Shown here piece after piece: positions 1 through 10,134 of a stretch of DNA of 60,163 nucleotides. The stretch comes from Microbacteriaceae bacterium. Its GTDB lineage: Bacteria > Actinomycetota > Actinomycetes > Actinomycetales > Microbacteriaceae. Below the pieces are notes generated by a model. That model saw nothing but the letters and a program-made list of their open reading frames with translations. It was not told the origin of the DNA and did not search any database. The translations under genes and the position numbers were made by a program. Positions within the stretch are counted from its first letter, which is position 1. Each line of letters starts with the position of its first letter. Where the stretch lies: the NCBI GenBank assembly GCA_947453465.1, contig CANGGL010000003.1, forward strand, positions 1-60,163. Reading direction: 5' to 3'.

Positions 1-870
1 ACTATGAAAATGGTTACCGCTGCCACAGCCATCGATCAGGGAAAGGTCACCCCGGAAACGCACTTTATTGCACCGTTTGGCCTAACCATCCCAAACTCAA
101 ACGGTTATAGAGTAACCGACAGCCACGTTCACGGTAACGATAAGTTGACCGTTGCCGGCATCCTGCGCGACTCGTCCAATACCGGTGCAATGCAGGTCGG
201 TAACCGAGTGCCCTGGCAGTCGCGCTACACCTACATGCAACGTTTTGGCGTCGGGTCAATGCCTGGTTCGGGTTTCCCCGGCGAAAGCGCCGGCCTTCTG
301 AACACTAAAAGTACCTGGGCAAATGATGTTGTGAAGCGTTACGTTTCGACTTTCGGTCAGGGTGTCTCGGTTACTCCGCTTCAATCAGCAATGATGTACC
401 AGGCAGTGGCTAATGGAGGCGTTCGACTCCAACCTCAACTCATCGAGGGTTGCGTGGATGCCGCTGGCAATCTCACAAAGGTCACTAAGGACAAGGCTCC
501 GGTGCGTGTGGTATCTCAGGCCAGTGCAGCTTCAACCCTGGACATCCTTGAAAAGGTGGTCGAGGAGGGCGGTATCGGTAAACATGCTGCCGTCCCGGGC
601 TATCGTGTGGGTGGCAAGACTGGAACCGCGCAGATTATCGACCCAAACACCGGTCGATACGGTGGCCTGCACGCCATTTCATTCATCGGCCTTGCGCCGG
701 TCAACGACCCGCAGTTTGTCGTTGCAGTAACCGCTTATAAATCTCGAACCGTGAGCAACTCGCTCGGAGCGACCCCAATTTTCAAGGCGATCATGTCTCA
801 GGTGTTGCGCACTTATCGAGTGCCACCGTCGACCACAAAGTCTGCCAACATTGCCACAGAGTGGAAGTAG
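1..870 (+). CDS. ftsI: Peptidoglycan transpeptidase FtsI (PBP), C-terminal part, cut by window start
   Basis: This is the transpeptidase domain of the septal class B penicillin-binding protein, which cross-links peptidoglycan at the division site together with FtsW. The window begins inside the SxxK motif: the first codons read T-M-K, so the catalytic serine lies just upstream, off the window. The SxN motif is visible as SSN (residue ~58) and the third motif as KTGTA (residue ~205). Only about 289 codons are present; the N-terminal membrane anchor and dimerisation domain are missing because of the window edge, not because the gene is broken. The stop TAG at 868-870 is 8 bp before the preferred murE start, so the two are very likely co-transcribed. 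Identity as FtsI rather than another class B PBP rests on its place at the head of the mur genes. Confidence 0.93.
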   Translation, partial: TMKMVTAATAIDQGKVTPETHFIAPFGLTIPNSNGYRVTDSHVHGNDKLTVAGILRDSSNTGAMQVGNRVPWQSRYTYMQRFGVGSMPGSGFPGESAGLLNTKSTWANDVVKRYVSTFGQGVSVTPLQSAMMYQAVANGGVRLQPQLIEGCVDAAGNLTKVTKDKAPVRVVSQASAASTLDILEKVVEEGGIGKHAAVPGYRVGGKTGTAQIIDPNTGRYGGLHAISFIGLAPVNDPQFVVAVTAYKSRTVSNSLGATPIFKAIMSQVLRTYRVPPSTTKSANIATEWK

Positions 871-878
871 GGATAGTT

Positions 879-2420
879 ATGTTGGAATCAATTCCGCCAA
901 TCCTTCGACCAGAGTCGGTTGAACCGGTTGCGTTGAAGAACTTTGCTGAAAAATTCAACCTAGAAGTCGTCGGAGACCCCGAGGGCGTTCTTTTGACAGG
1001 CATCAGCATGAACACCGGTGACTTGCGTCCGGGAGATCTATTTGTTGCCATGCCAGGCAAGAAAACCCACGGTGCAAACTTTGTTGCGAAGGCGCTCGAA
1101 CTGGGGGCTGTGGCGATTGTCACCGACCAAGCTGGCCTCGATTTAATTGGCGTAAGCCAGGTGCCGGTACTCATTTTGGAGAACCCTCGAGCTCACCTCG
1201 GTGACCTAGCGGCGTTTGTCTACGGCAACGTGCCGGGCAACCTGCCAAAACTCTTTGCCACAACCGGCACCAACGGTAAAACCTCGACCAGCTACCTTCT
1301 AGAGGGAATTCTTCGCCAACTTGGTGAAGTAACGGGATTGACCTCAACCGCCGAGCGTCACATCGCTGGTGAAGTAATCGTGAGCCGCTTGACCACTCCA
1401 GAGTCGCCTGAGATGCAGGCGCTTATCGCTCGAATGCGCGAAAAGGGTGTCACCTCAGTGGCCGTTGAGGTCTCAGCCCAGGCGCTTTCGCAACTGCGCG
1501 TCGATGGCATGCACTTCGATGTGGTTGGGTTCACTAACCTCAGCCACGACCATCTGGATGACTATGAAGACATGCAGGAATACCTCGAGGCGAAGTTGCC
1601 GCTGTTTACGAAGAAACGAGCCGACCGTGGCGTGGTCTGTCTCGACACCGTGTACGGCAAGGCATTTGTGAAGCAGAGTGAAATCCCAGTCGTTACCATC
1701 ACCAGTCAGATGGGTGTTGACGCTGATTGGCATGTCGGAATCACCGCCGAGACCCCCGCCTATACGTCATTTGTTTTGGCCGGCCCTAACGGCGTAAACA
1801 TCCGCTCGCGAGTTCCGCTACTCGGCGCACACATGGCTGCAAACGCGGGCCTTGCCATTGTGATGCTTATTGAAGCCGGCTTCAGCGCCGAACGCATCCA
1901 GGCGGCCATCCAGAACGGAATCGAAGCCTACTTGCCAGGCCGCACCGAGCGTGTCACCGGGGCAACCGGCCCAGATGTGTATGTTGACTTTGGTCACAGC
2001 CCGGATGCGTTTCTGAACACCCTGGCGGCCGTTCGAAAGGTAACCGAGGGGCGAGTTTTCATGGTTTTCGGTGCCGATGGTGACCGTGATGCCAGCAAGC
2101 GCCCCGCGATGGCGCGAGTCGCCGCCGAGGGCAGCGATGTCTTGATCATCACCGATCACCATCCGCGCTTCGAAGACCCGGCATCAATTCGCAAGGCCTT
2201 GTTTGATTCGGCGGTCGAGGCTCGGCCGAACCTAGAAATTTATGAGGTCAGCCCACCCGAGGCGGCAATTAGGAAGGCCGTTTCGATGGCCAAGCCAGGC
2301 GATGCCATTCTCTGGGCCGGTCCGGGGCACCAGGACTACCGAGACATCCGTGGCGTCCGAACCCCCTACTCGGCAAGGGCCGAGGCTCGCGCAGCTCTAA
2401 AAGAAAACGGTTGGGCATGA
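879..2420 (+). CDS. murE: UDP-MurNAc-tripeptide synthetase MurE
   Basis: A cytoplasmic Mur ligase that adds the third amino acid to UDP-MurNAc-L-Ala-D-Glu, using ATP. The 513-aa protein has the N-terminal UDP-binding domain, a P-loop GTNGKTST near residue 130, the central ATPase domain, and a C-terminal domain starting near PGRTERV. The position that reads DNPR in meso-DAP-adding enzymes reads DHHPR here (bases 2154-2168), so the amino acid added cannot be read off the usual motif. I chose the ATG at 879, preceded by AGGGA at 869-873, over an in-frame GTG at 861 that would overlap ftsI. The stop overlaps the murF start in an ATGA. Function is secure; substrate specificity is not. Confidence 0.95.
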   Translation: MLESIPPILRPESVEPVALKNFAEKFNLEVVGDPEGVLLTGISMNTGDLRPGDLFVAMPGKKTHGANFVAKALELGAVAIVTDQAGLDLIGVSQVPVLILENPRAHLGDLAAFVYGNVPGNLPKLFATTGTNGKTSTSYLLEGILRQLGEVTGLTSTAERHIAGEVIVSRLTTPESPEMQALIARMREKGVTSVAVEVSAQALSQLRVDGMHFDVVGFTNLSHDHLDDYEDMQEYLEAKLPLFTKKRADRGVVCLDTVYGKAFVKQSEIPVVTITSQMGVDADWHVGITAETPAYTSFVLAGPNGVNIRSRVPLLGAHMAANAGLAIVMLIEAGFSAERIQAAIQNGIEAYLPGRTERVTGATGPDVYVDFGHSPDAFLNTLAAVRKVTEGRVFMVFGADGDRDASKRPAMARVAAEGSDVLIITDHHPRFEDPASIRKALFDSAVEARPNLEIYEVSPPEAAIRKAVSMAKPGDAILWAGPGHQDYRDIRGVRTPYSARAEARAALKENGWA

Positions 2421-3817
2421 TTGAGCTAACCCTCGCCCAAATCGCAGAGGCGGTAAAAGGCACACTTTTGCGACCCGAAAGCGCTTCTGCTCTGGTGGTA
2501 ACCGGTTCGGTTGAGACCGACTCACGGCTGGTTGGGCAGGGTTCACTGTTCTTTGCGCGCCCGGGTGAAGAAACCGATGGGCACCTTTTCGTTGAATCGG
2601 CTAGGGCTAACGGTGCAGTGGGCGCAATTGTTGACCACGCCGTTGACTCGGTCATTCCTCAGATTCTGGTTGAGGACGTCACTGCGGCTCTCGGCGCGCT
2701 GGCAAAGTTTGTTTTGGCTCAAATTCGACTCAAGACCGACCTAAAAGTTATTGGCATCACCGGTTCCAACGGTAAAACCACCACCAAGAACATGCTGCGC
2801 GAGATTCTTACCCGGTTCGGCAACACAATCGCACCCATCGAGTCTTACAACAATGAGGTTGGCGCTCCGATATCGGTTTTGAAGGCCAATTTCGAGACCA
2901 AATTCCTTGTCGTCGAGCTCGGTGCCGGGGGAGTCGGATCGATTGCCTACCTTGCCGACATCGCTGCTCCAAACATCGCTGTGATGCTGAAGGTTGGGCT
3001 CGCCCACGTCGGCGAATTTGGCGGAATCGAGACAACCGCGCGCATTAAGGGTGAATTAGCGCACTCGCTAACCGAGGCTGACATCATGGTTGGTAACGCC
3101 GACGATGGTTATGTTCGCGACATGCCAACAAAAGCCAAGCAGGTATGGTTTGGCACGGCCCCGGATGCCCAGTACCGAGCCACGGATCTGCAACTATCAA
3201 TCGATGGCACCAGCTTTGAGATGCACTGGCCGGACGCACAAATTGCCAAGGTTACCCTTCGAATTCTCGGGGAACACCACGTAATGAACGCTTTGGCGGC
3301 TCTTGCGGTGGCAGATCAGCTAGGAATCAATCGCCAGGAAACCGTGGCAGCACTCGAGGCGATGCCGCTTGCCGAGCGTTGGCGCATGCAGTTGACCAAC
3401 CGACCAGATGGCGTTTCGATCATCAACGATGCTTATAACGCGAGCCCAGATTCAACCAAGGCCGCACTACAGACCCTGGCCCAGCTAGGTAAATCTGGCC
3501 GAAGGACCATCGCGGTTCTCGGCGAGATGGCTGAGCTCGGGGCATTCTCAAGAGAGCAACATGATGCAATTGGCCGGATTGTGGTGCGACTAAACATCGA
3601 CCAGCTAGTGGTTGTTGGCAGTGCGGCGAAGCTAATTCACATGGGTGCCGAACAAGAGGGGTCATGGGGCGGAGAATCGAAATTCTTCGAGTCAATTGAC
3701 GAGGCTTTGGCCTATGTTCGTGGAATGCTAGTTGCTGGCGACATCGTGCTGGTTAAATCCTCGAAGTCAGCCAATCTCAGACACCTGGGTGACGACTTAT
3801 TGGAGGTTCAACCGTGA
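2417..3817 (+). CDS. murF: UDP-MurNAc-tripeptide--D-Ala-D-Ala ligase MurF
   Basis: Adds the D-Ala-D-Ala dipeptide to UDP-MurNAc-tripeptide, the last cytoplasmic peptide step before MraY. The 466-aa protein shows the Mur ligase P-loop [10 protein letters not shown] near residue 115, the central-domain segment [10 protein letters not shown], and the C-terminal-domain segment [11 protein letters not shown] near residue 335, all typical of MurF. The ATG at 2417 overlaps the murE stop as ATGA; an upstream TTG at 2411 is possible but less likely. The stop overlaps the mraY GTG start as GTGA, so translational coupling runs through murE-murF-mraY. Confidence 0.96.
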   Translation: MIELTLAQIAEAVKGTLLRPESASALVVTGSVETDSRLVGQGSLFFARPGEETDGHLFVESARANGAVGAIVDHAVDSVIPQILVEDVTAALGALAKFVLAQIRLKTDLKVIGITGSNGKTTTKNMLREILTRFGNTIAPIESYNNEVGAPISVLKANFETKFLVVELGAGGVGSIAYLADIAAPNIAVMLKVGLAHVGEFGGIETTARIKGELAHSLTEADIMVGNADDGYVRDMPTKAKQVWFGTAPDAQYRATDLQLSIDGTSFEMHWPDAQIAKVTLRILGEHHVMNALAALAVADQLGINRQETVAALEAMPLAERWRMQLTNRPDGVSIINDAYNASPDSTKAALQTLAQLGKSGRRTIAVLGEMAELGAFSREQHDAIGRIVVRLNIDQLVVVGSAAKLIHMGAEQEGSWGGESKFFESIDEALAYVRGMLVAGDIVLVKSSKSANLRHLGDDLLEVQP

Positions 3818-4914
3818 GAGCGATTCTGCTCGCCGGCGCAGTAGCAATGGCGTTCACCCTTCTGGTTACCCCGGGTTTTATTTGGCTATTTCGCCGCCTA
3901 AAGTGGGGGCAATTCATCCGCGAGGATGGCCCTCAAAGCCACAAGACCAAGCACGGCACCCCAACCATGGGTGGCGTGGTCATCATTGTTGCCGTTGTCC
4001 TTGGCTATTTCGTAGGCAAACTAGCCAATTTTGAGGCACCGACCGTTTCAGCTCTTTTGGTGCTGTTCATGCTGGTTGGGCTTGGGTTGATTGGTTTCAT
4101 AGATGACTTCATCAAGACCCACAAGCAGCGCAGCCTGGGTCTAACCGGCTGGGCAAAAATAGCTGGTCAAGGCGTTGTCGCGACTGTCTTTGCAGTGTTG
4201 GCACTCCAATTTCCGAATGAACGAAACCTGACACCGGCATCAACCAAGATTTCATTCACTCGTGATCTCCCAATCGATCTGATGACTTTCGGTTCGGTGA
4301 TTGGCGTGATCCTATTCATCGCCTGGATTTACTTCCTGGTGGCCGGCACTTCAAACGGTGTCAACATCGCCGATGGCCTGGATGGTTTGGCCACAGGGTC
4401 TAGCATCATGGCGATCGGCGCCTACGCGATCATTGGTTTCTGGGAGTTCAACCAGAGCTGTGGTTCGGTTGTTGAGAACCTGGCCTCCTGCTACAACGTT
4501 CGCGACCCTCTGGACCTAGCCGTGGTTGCCTCTGCGTTGGTTGGCGCGCTAGCTGGGTTCCTCTGGTGGAACACCTCGCCGGCACAGATTTTCATGGGCG
4601 ACACCGGCTCCCTGGGGCTTGGTGGAGCACTGGCTTCGCTTGCAATCCTGTCGCGCACGGAACTGCTACTAGTGCTTATCGGCGGCATTTTCGTGATCGT
4701 GACCGGCTCAGTCATCATTCAGCGCGTTTTCTTCAAGCTGACCAAGTGGCGCACCGGAACCGGCCGTAGAGTCTTCTTAATGAGCCCACTGCACCATCAC
4801 TTTGAACTCAAGGGCTGGGCTCAAATCACCGTAGTTATTCGCTTCTGGATTATTGGCGGCCTATGCGTTCTTACCGGCATCGGCTTGTTCTACATCAATT
4901 GGATTTACGGCTAG
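3814..4914 (+). CDS. mraY: Phospho-MurNAc-pentapeptide translocase MraY
   Basis: Integral membrane enzyme that transfers phospho-MurNAc-pentapeptide from UDP to undecaprenyl phosphate, giving lipid I. The 366-aa protein has about ten hydrophobic segments and the family motifs in order: [16 protein letters not shown] near residue 38, DDFIK near 95, [12 protein letters not shown] near 180, a [10 protein letters not shown] loop near 265 and the conserved HHHFELKG near 328. Length matches the family. It starts with GTG coupled to the murF stop. murD follows after 5 bp. Confidence 0.97.
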   Translation: MRAILLAGAVAMAFTLLVTPGFIWLFRRLKWGQFIREDGPQSHKTKHGTPTMGGVVIIVAVVLGYFVGKLANFEAPTVSALLVLFMLVGLGLIGFIDDFIKTHKQRSLGLTGWAKIAGQGVVATVFAVLALQFPNERNLTPASTKISFTRDLPIDLMTFGSVIGVILFIAWIYFLVAGTSNGVNIADGLDGLATGSSIMAIGAYAIIGFWEFNQSCGSVVENLASCYNVRDPLDLAVVASALVGALAGFLWWNTSPAQIFMGDTGSLGLGGALASLAILSRTELLLVLIGGIFVIVTGSVIIQRVFFKLTKWRTGTGRRVFLMSPLHHHFELKGWAQITVVIRFWIIGGLCVLTGIGLFYINWIYG

Positions 4915-4919
4915 GCGCG

Positions 4920-6392
4920 ATGTCGGAGCTTGACCAGTTAACTAGTTGGCATTCGGATTGGACTTCGGTTCGAGCCGTGGTGTTTGGCCTCGGGGTTTCG
5001 GGCTTTTCAGCCGCTGACACCCTTGCTGAACTTGGCGCTAAGACATTGGTTGTAGCAGAAAAAGCCGACCCTGAACTGGTCGACATCCTTGATGTTATTG
5101 GGGTTCGGCACATCACCGGTGAAGCAGCGATGGGGGTGCCGAGGGATGTTGTCGAATTCAAGCCTCAGGTAATCATCACTTCACCTGGAATCAAGCCGGA
5201 AAACCCGCTTTTGGTTTGGGCCGCAGAGAATGACGTTGCCATTTGGGTGGATATCGACCTGGCCTGGCGTTTACGAGACAAGACCGAGCGCGTAGCTCAG
5301 TGGTTCACAGTCACTGGCACCAATGGCAAGACCACTACCGTGCAGTTACTGACCGCGATGCTGAACCAGGGGGGAATCAAAGCCGAGGCCTGTGGCAACA
5401 TCGGCAAGCCGATTCTCGATGCAATCCGCGACCCAGAGGGTTTCGATGCCCTAGTGGTCGAACTTTCTAGCTTCCAGCTGCACTACTTGGGTGACATCTA
5501 TCCGTTCTCTAGCGCGGTGCTAAACATCGCCGATGACCACCTCGACTGGCACGGCGGTTTCGAGGCATATAAGGCCACCAAGGCCAAGATTTATGAAAAC
5601 ACTCTGGCAGCCTGTGTTTATAACTGCATGGATAAGTCAACCGAAGCAATGGTTGAAGACGCGGATGTGATCGAAGGTGCGCGAGCGATTGGTTTCACGC
5701 TGGGCATCCCTTCACGCAGCCAGGTGGGCTTCGTCGAAGACATTCTTTGCGATCGGGCCTATCTTGATGACCGGGCCAACAATGCCCTCGAATTAGCGAC
5801 ATTAGAGGACCTCAGCCAGATTGGGGTTCTCACTCCGCACCTCATGGCCAACGCGGCAGCCGCGGCGGCTCTGGCCAGATCTGCGGGTGTAGCACCCGAG
5901 GAAATTCGCGAGGCTATCAAGAATTTCAGGCTTGACTCCCATCGCATTGAACTGGTGGCCGAGGCCAATGAAATTCGCTGGATTGATGACTCAAAGGCCA
6001 CCAATCCGCACGCCGCTAATGCTTCTCTAGCCTCATTCGACCGCGTGGTCTGGGTGGTCGGCGGCTTGCTAAAGGGTGTTGACATCAGCCCATTGGTTGA
6101 AAAACACCGAGACAAACTGGTTGCCGCGATCGTAATCGGAAAAGAGCGCACTGCGGTACTAGAGGCGCTGGCGAAGCACGCCGCAAATGTCACCGTGGTT
6201 GAAATCACCACCGATGAAAACGCAGATGTGATGAACCAGGTGGCACAGGCTGCTGTCGGTTTGGCTTCAGCGGGAGACGTGGTTCTGCTTGCCCCAGCTG
6301 CGGCCTCCATGGATCAGTTCGTTGACTATGCCGATAGAGGAACATCGTTTGCAGTTGCTGCGCGAGCCGTGATTGGAGCCACAAATGGCTAG
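4920..6392 (+). CDS. murD: UDP-MurNAc-L-alanine--D-glutamate ligase MurD
   Basis: Cytoplasmic Mur ligase adding D-glutamate to UDP-MurNAc-L-Ala. The 490-aa protein begins with a Rossmann-like UDP-binding domain (VFGLGVSGFSAA near residue 20), followed by the P-loop GTNGKTTT near residue 137, the central-domain motif ELSSFQLHYL near 186 and the C-terminal DSKATNPHAA near residue 358, all MurD-specific. The ATG at 4920 lies 5 bp after the mraY stop; reading-frame extension into mraY is rejected because the MurD N-terminus aligns from MSELDQL. The 3' end overlaps the ftsW start by 8 nt. Confidence 0.96.
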   Translation: MSELDQLTSWHSDWTSVRAVVFGLGVSGFSAADTLAELGAKTLVVAEKADPELVDILDVIGVRHITGEAAMGVPRDVVEFKPQVIITSPGIKPENPLLVWAAENDVAIWVDIDLAWRLRDKTERVAQWFTVTGTNGKTTTVQLLTAMLNQGGIKAEACGNIGKPILDAIRDPEGFDALVVELSSFQLHYLGDIYPFSSAVLNIADDHLDWHGGFEAYKATKAKIYENTLAACVYNCMDKSTEAMVEDADVIEGARAIGFTLGIPSRSQVGFVEDILCDRAYLDDRANNALELATLEDLSQIGVLTPHLMANAAAAAALARSAGVAPEEIREAIKNFRLDSHRIELVAEANEIRWIDDSKATNPHAANASLASFDRVVWVVGGLLKGVDISPLVEKHRDKLVAAIVIGKERTAVLEALAKHAANVTVVEITTDENADVMNQVAQAAVGLASAGDVVLLAPAAASMDQFVDYADRGTSFAVAARAVIGATNG

Positions 6393-7629
6393 ACCTGCTG
6401 CACGGCAGCGAAAGTCCTCGATGGCCGAATCGGGCGCTAAGCTTGAGGACCTATTTGGGCGCATCTTCCGGGCTCAATCAATCTACTTTTACCAGCTGCT
6501 CGGAGTAACGCTCTTCTTGGTTGCCTTCGGGCTAGTTATGGTGCTTTCGGCATCATCAATTGACTCCTTAAAAGCCTCGAATAACTCATTTGCGATCTTT
6601 GGCAAACAGGCACTGTACGCCTTGATTGGTCTAGTCGCGCTTTCGATTGCGTCAATCTTGCCGCGCAGCTGGTGGCAGGGACGTGCCCGACTTTTCTACA
6701 TGGGTGCCATGGTGATGCAACTTGCCGTGCTCTTCATCGGTAAAGAAATCAACGGAAACCGAAACTGGATCAGCATTTTTGGTTTTTCAATCCAGCCATC
6801 CGAGTTTCTCAAGATTGCCGTGGTGCTGCACGTCTCGGTTTATCTGGCGAACCGCACCCGTGACCTGGATGACACCAACACGTGGAAGCGCGCCGGTGTA
6901 ATGATGGCCGCCGCCATGGCCCTGGTTCTTGGCGGTAAAGACCTTGGAACCATGATCATCATGTGGCTCATGTTTGTTGGTCTGCTATCTCTAGCCGGTC
7001 TGCCAGGCAAATTGCTGAGGCTGGTGACTGTAGTTTCGGCCGTTTTGATTCCAATTGCTCTGATGTCCTCGAGCTCAAGAATCGGTCGAATCACAGCCTG
7101 GCTAAACCCTGGCGCCCCAGACCCAAACGGCTATAACTGGCAATCTGAGCACGGAATGTGGGCAATTTCAGCCGGCCGTATTTTTGGCGCGGGTCTAGGT
7201 GAATCCAAAATGAAGTGGTCTTGGATTCCCGAGGTTGAAAACGACTTCATTTTTGCCGTGATTTCCGAGGAACTCGGTCTCATCGGCGCCGCTGTGGTCA
7301 TCGCGCTGTTTGTCGCCTTAGCAATCTCGTTCTTCAGAATTTGGCAACGAACCGTTGATGATTTCAGTCGCTTCGTAGTTTCTGGAATCATGATTTGGAT
7401 TATTTTCCAGGCCCTAATCAACATGGCCGTGGTTTTGCGGTTGCTACCGGTATTGGGTGTTCCGCTGCCCCTAATTTCGGCCGGCGGTTCATCTCTAATT
7501 GCGACTCTCGGCGCCATCGGTGTGGTGCTTGCTGTCGAACGCGAAAACCACGCCAACCCGTTGGCTGGCCGGCAGGGGCGCATGGCTCCGGCCCGAAACG
7601 CTCGTCCATCGGCTAGGGTCAGCCGATGA
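6385..7629 (+). CDS. ftsW: Septal peptidoglycan polymerase FtsW (SEDS family)
   Basis: SEDS-family glycosyltransferase that polymerises lipid II at the septum with FtsI. The 414-aa protein has a short charged cytoplasmic N-terminus and about ten membrane segments. Family landmarks are NGNRNWISIFGFSIQPSEF near residue 125, ending in the SEDS signature PSEFLK, the large periplasmic loop with YNWQSEHGMWAISAGR near residue 250, and LPLISAGGSSLIATL near residue 365. The ATG at 6385 has GGAG (6375-6378) upstream and overlaps the murD stop; a later ATG at 6421 is a weaker alternative. It sits between murD and murG as in most actinobacterial dcw clusters, which favours FtsW over RodA. Confidence 0.95.
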   Translation: MARPAARQRKSSMAESGAKLEDLFGRIFRAQSIYFYQLLGVTLFLVAFGLVMVLSASSIDSLKASNNSFAIFGKQALYALIGLVALSIASILPRSWWQGRARLFYMGAMVMQLAVLFIGKEINGNRNWISIFGFSIQPSEFLKIAVVLHVSVYLANRTRDLDDTNTWKRAGVMMAAAMALVLGGKDLGTMIIMWLMFVGLLSLAGLPGKLLRLVTVVSAVLIPIALMSSSSRIGRITAWLNPGAPDPNGYNWQSEHGMWAISAGRIFGAGLGESKMKWSWIPEVENDFIFAVISEELGLIGAAVVIALFVALAISFFRIWQRTVDDFSRFVVSGIMIWIIFQALINMAVVLRLLPVLGVPLPLISAGGSSLIATLGAIGVVLAVERENHANPLAGRQGRMAPARNARPSARVSR

Positions 7630-8693
7630 CCAATTACCTACTGGCAGGCGGCGGTACCGCCGGACACGTCAACCCGCTACTTTCACTGGCTGACGCAATC
7701 ATGGCCGAAGACGCGGGCAATCGTGTCTGGGCCCTGGGTACGCGTGAGGGGCTCGAAGCGTCGCTGGTTCCGGCTCGCGGTTATCAGCTACTCACGGTCG
7801 ATCGCTTGCCGTTTCCTCGCAAAATGAGCGCCTACGCTCTCAGCTTCCCACTTCGACTGGTTCGCGCCATTAATCAGGCCAAGAGCTACATCCGTGAAAA
7901 TCACATCGATGTGGTGGTTGGTTTTGGTGGGTACGCCTCGGCCCCGGCTTACCTGGCGGCAAAGAGCCTGGGCGTGCCAATTGTGGTTCACGAAGCAAAT
8001 GCGTTGCCTGGTTGGGCCAATAAGCTCGGCGCCAAGTCAGCAAAGGCGGTTGGTGTGACCTTCAAGTCAACCCAGATCGATGGCGCGACTTTTGTGGGCA
8101 TGCCGCTGCGCAAAGAGATTGAAGACATCACCGATGGGGGTGACGTTGAGAGCGCCAGAATTGGCTTCGGGCTAGACCCAGACACCGTGACGCTTTTGGT
8201 GACCGGCGGTTCACTCGGAGCCAAGCGAATCAATGAAACCATTGACGCCTCGCGAAAGGTGCTCTCAGCGGCGGGTATTCAGGTTTTGCACATCATGGGA
8301 GGTCGTTCAGATCTCCCTGAGGTGCGCGAAAAGGACTACATCAGAATTGCTTACTGTGACCGCATGGACTTGGCTATTTTGGCCAGCGATTTTGCGGTTT
8401 CGCGTGCCGGTTCTTCTACGGTTTCGGAATTTGCTGCGGTCGGACTGCCAGCCGTCTACGTTCCTTACCCGGTTGGTAACGGCGAGCAGATGCTCAACGT
8501 GGCCGATCTGGTGGCTGCCGGCGGGGGAGTGATGGTGCTGGACGCCGAGTTCACGGCCGATTACGTTGCGGAAAACCTAGTGCCGATCATCTCCAATTCA
8601 CGACTGCTAAAAGACATGGCGAGCAAAGCAAAAAAAGCTGGCGTAGCCGATGGCACCGAGCGGCTGCTGTCGCTCGTCAAAGGCGTGTTGTAG
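7626..8693 (+). CDS. murG: UDP-GlcNAc:lipid I N-acetylglucosaminyltransferase MurG
   Basis: Membrane-associated GT-B glycosyltransferase that converts lipid I to lipid II. The 355-aa protein shows the N-terminal loop GGGTAGHVNPLLSL at residues ~7-20, the second loop GFGGYASAP near residue 100, a linker with TGGSLGAKRIN near residue 195, and the UDP-GlcNAc-binding stretch SRAGSSTVSEFAAVGLP near residue 260. The start codon overlaps the ftsW stop as ATGA. A 52-bp gap follows before murC, the first real break in this chain of overlapping genes. Confidence 0.97.
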   Translation: MTNYLLAGGGTAGHVNPLLSLADAIMAEDAGNRVWALGTREGLEASLVPARGYQLLTVDRLPFPRKMSAYALSFPLRLVRAINQAKSYIRENHIDVVVGFGGYASAPAYLAAKSLGVPIVVHEANALPGWANKLGAKSAKAVGVTFKSTQIDGATFVGMPLRKEIEDITDGGDVESARIGFGLDPDTVTLLVTGGSLGAKRINETIDASRKVLSAAGIQVLHIMGGRSDLPEVREKDYIRIAYCDRMDLAILASDFAVSRAGSSTVSEFAAVGLPAVYVPYPVGNGEQMLNVADLVAAGGGVMVLDAEFTADYVAENLVPIISNSRLLKDMASKAKKAGVADGTERLLSLVKGVL

Positions 8694-8745
8694 ACCTGGA
8701 TTTTAGGTCCGGCAACCTAGTCTTTAGAGGATAGTTAGGAACACC

Positions 8746-10134
8746 ATGATCAAGCCAGATTTCACCCAGCAAGTACCCGAAGATTTGGGCACAGTCCACT
8801 TTGTTGGCATCGGCGGCTCCGGCATGAGTGGTATCGCTCGAATCTTGTTGGGCATGGGGCACAAAGTTACCGGCAGCGATCTTCGAGACACCGATGCGGT
8901 GGCCACCCTTCGAGAGCTGGGTGCCGAAATTTTCATCGGTCACGATGCCGCACATCTTGGAAACCCAGACACCGTGGTGGTTACTTCGGCCCTTTGGCCG
9001 ACCAACCCCGAATACCTTCTAGCCAAAGAGCGGGGTATCCCGGTCATTCATCGCTCCCAGGCTTTGGCTTATCTAACTTCAAAACGCCGGGTCATTGCAG
9101 TTGCCGGAGCTCACGGTAAAACCACCAGTACCGGGATGATTATCACCGGTCTCCTGGGGCTTGGCGAGGACCCATCCTTCGTGAACGGTGGTGTCATTGC
9201 ATCGCTAAATGCATCTTCAGCCAGTGGTTCTGGCGATCTCTTCGTGATCGAAGCCGACGAATCAGACGGCTCGTTCTTGCACTATGACACCGCGATTGCC
9301 CTGATCACCAATGTGGATGCCGATCACCTCGACCACTATGGCAGCGAAGAGGCTTTCGAGGCAGAATTTGGTCGTTTCGCCCAGGGTGCGCGCGAATTCG
9401 TTGCCATCAGCTCAGACGACCCGGGTGCGGTTCGTGTCGGCAAACTGCTGACCGATAAGCGAATCCTGTCTTTCGGTCGCGCCTCCGGCTCCACGGTTCA
9501 GCTAATCGATGTTGATGCCTCAGGGGCGCAAGTCAGCTTCGGTTTGGTCTATGAAGGCAGCACCCACCGGGCAAAACTAAGGGTTCCGGGGGAGCACAAC
9601 GCAATCAACGCCGCCGGTGCCTTCGCGGTATTGGTTGGTTTGGGCTTTGACGCGGCCAAATCGCTGGCTGCCATCGCAAACTTCGGTGGCACCGAGCGAC
9701 GTTTTGAGCTTCACGGTGAAAATCGCGGGGTCAAGGTCTACGACGACTTCGCGCATCACCCAACCGAGGTTTCGGCGGCGATCAAAGCCGCCCGCGCTGT
9801 GGTTGGCGATGGCCACCTAATCACGGTCTTCCAGCCACACCTCTACAGCCGCACCAGGCTGATGGCAAAAGAGTTCGCCGAGGCTCTGTCGGCTAGCGAT
9901 CAGGTGGTCGTGCTCGACATTTATGCAGCTCGCGAAGACCCTGAGCCGGGCGTAACCGGTGCATTGGTCAGTGACGCATTCAAGAATCAAGCTCAGGTCC
10001 ACTACGTTCCGGTTTGGGATGACGTCCCCGCCGTGGCTGCCGGTTTGGCCAAGCCCGGAGACTTCATCATGACCATGGGTTGCGGCGACATTTATCGAAT
10101 GGTGCCGGCACTTCTTGACGCGCTCGAGGGCTAG
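8746..10134 (+). CDS. murC: UDP-MurNAc--L-alanine ligase MurC
   Basis: Cytoplasmic Mur ligase adding L-Ala to UDP-MurNAc, the first peptide step. The 462-aa protein has [15 protein letters not shown] near residue 15 (MurC-type UDP-binding loop), the P-loop GAHGKTT near residue 120, the metal-binding region [10 protein letters not shown] near residue 170 and [11 protein letters not shown] near residue 335. The upstream 52 bp contains AGGA at 8727-8730 as a possible ribosome site and a TAGTCT that could be a -10 element, so murC may also be transcribed from its own start. The stop TAG is directly abutted by the TTG start of ftsQ. Confidence 0.97.
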   Translation: MIKPDFTQQVPEDLGTVHFVGIGGSGMSGIARILLGMGHKVTGSDLRDTDAVATLRELGAEIFIGHDAAHLGNPDTVVVTSALWPTNPEYLLAKERGIPVIHRSQALAYLTSKRRVIAVAGAHGKTTSTGMIITGLLGLGEDPSFVNGGVIASLNASSASGSGDLFVIEADESDGSFLHYDTAIALITNVDADHLDHYGSEEAFEAEFGRFAQGAREFVAISSDDPGAVRVGKLLTDKRILSFGRASGSTVQLIDVDASGAQVSFGLVYEGSTHRAKLRVPGEHNAINAAGAFAVLVGLGFDAAKSLAAIANFGGTERRFELHGENRGVKVYDDFAHHPTEVSAAIKAARAVVGDGHLITVFQPHLYSRTRLMAKEFAEALSASDQVVVLDIYAAREDPEPGVTGALVSDAFKNQAQVHYVPVWDDVPAVAAGLAKPGDFIMTMGCGDIYRMVPALLDALEG

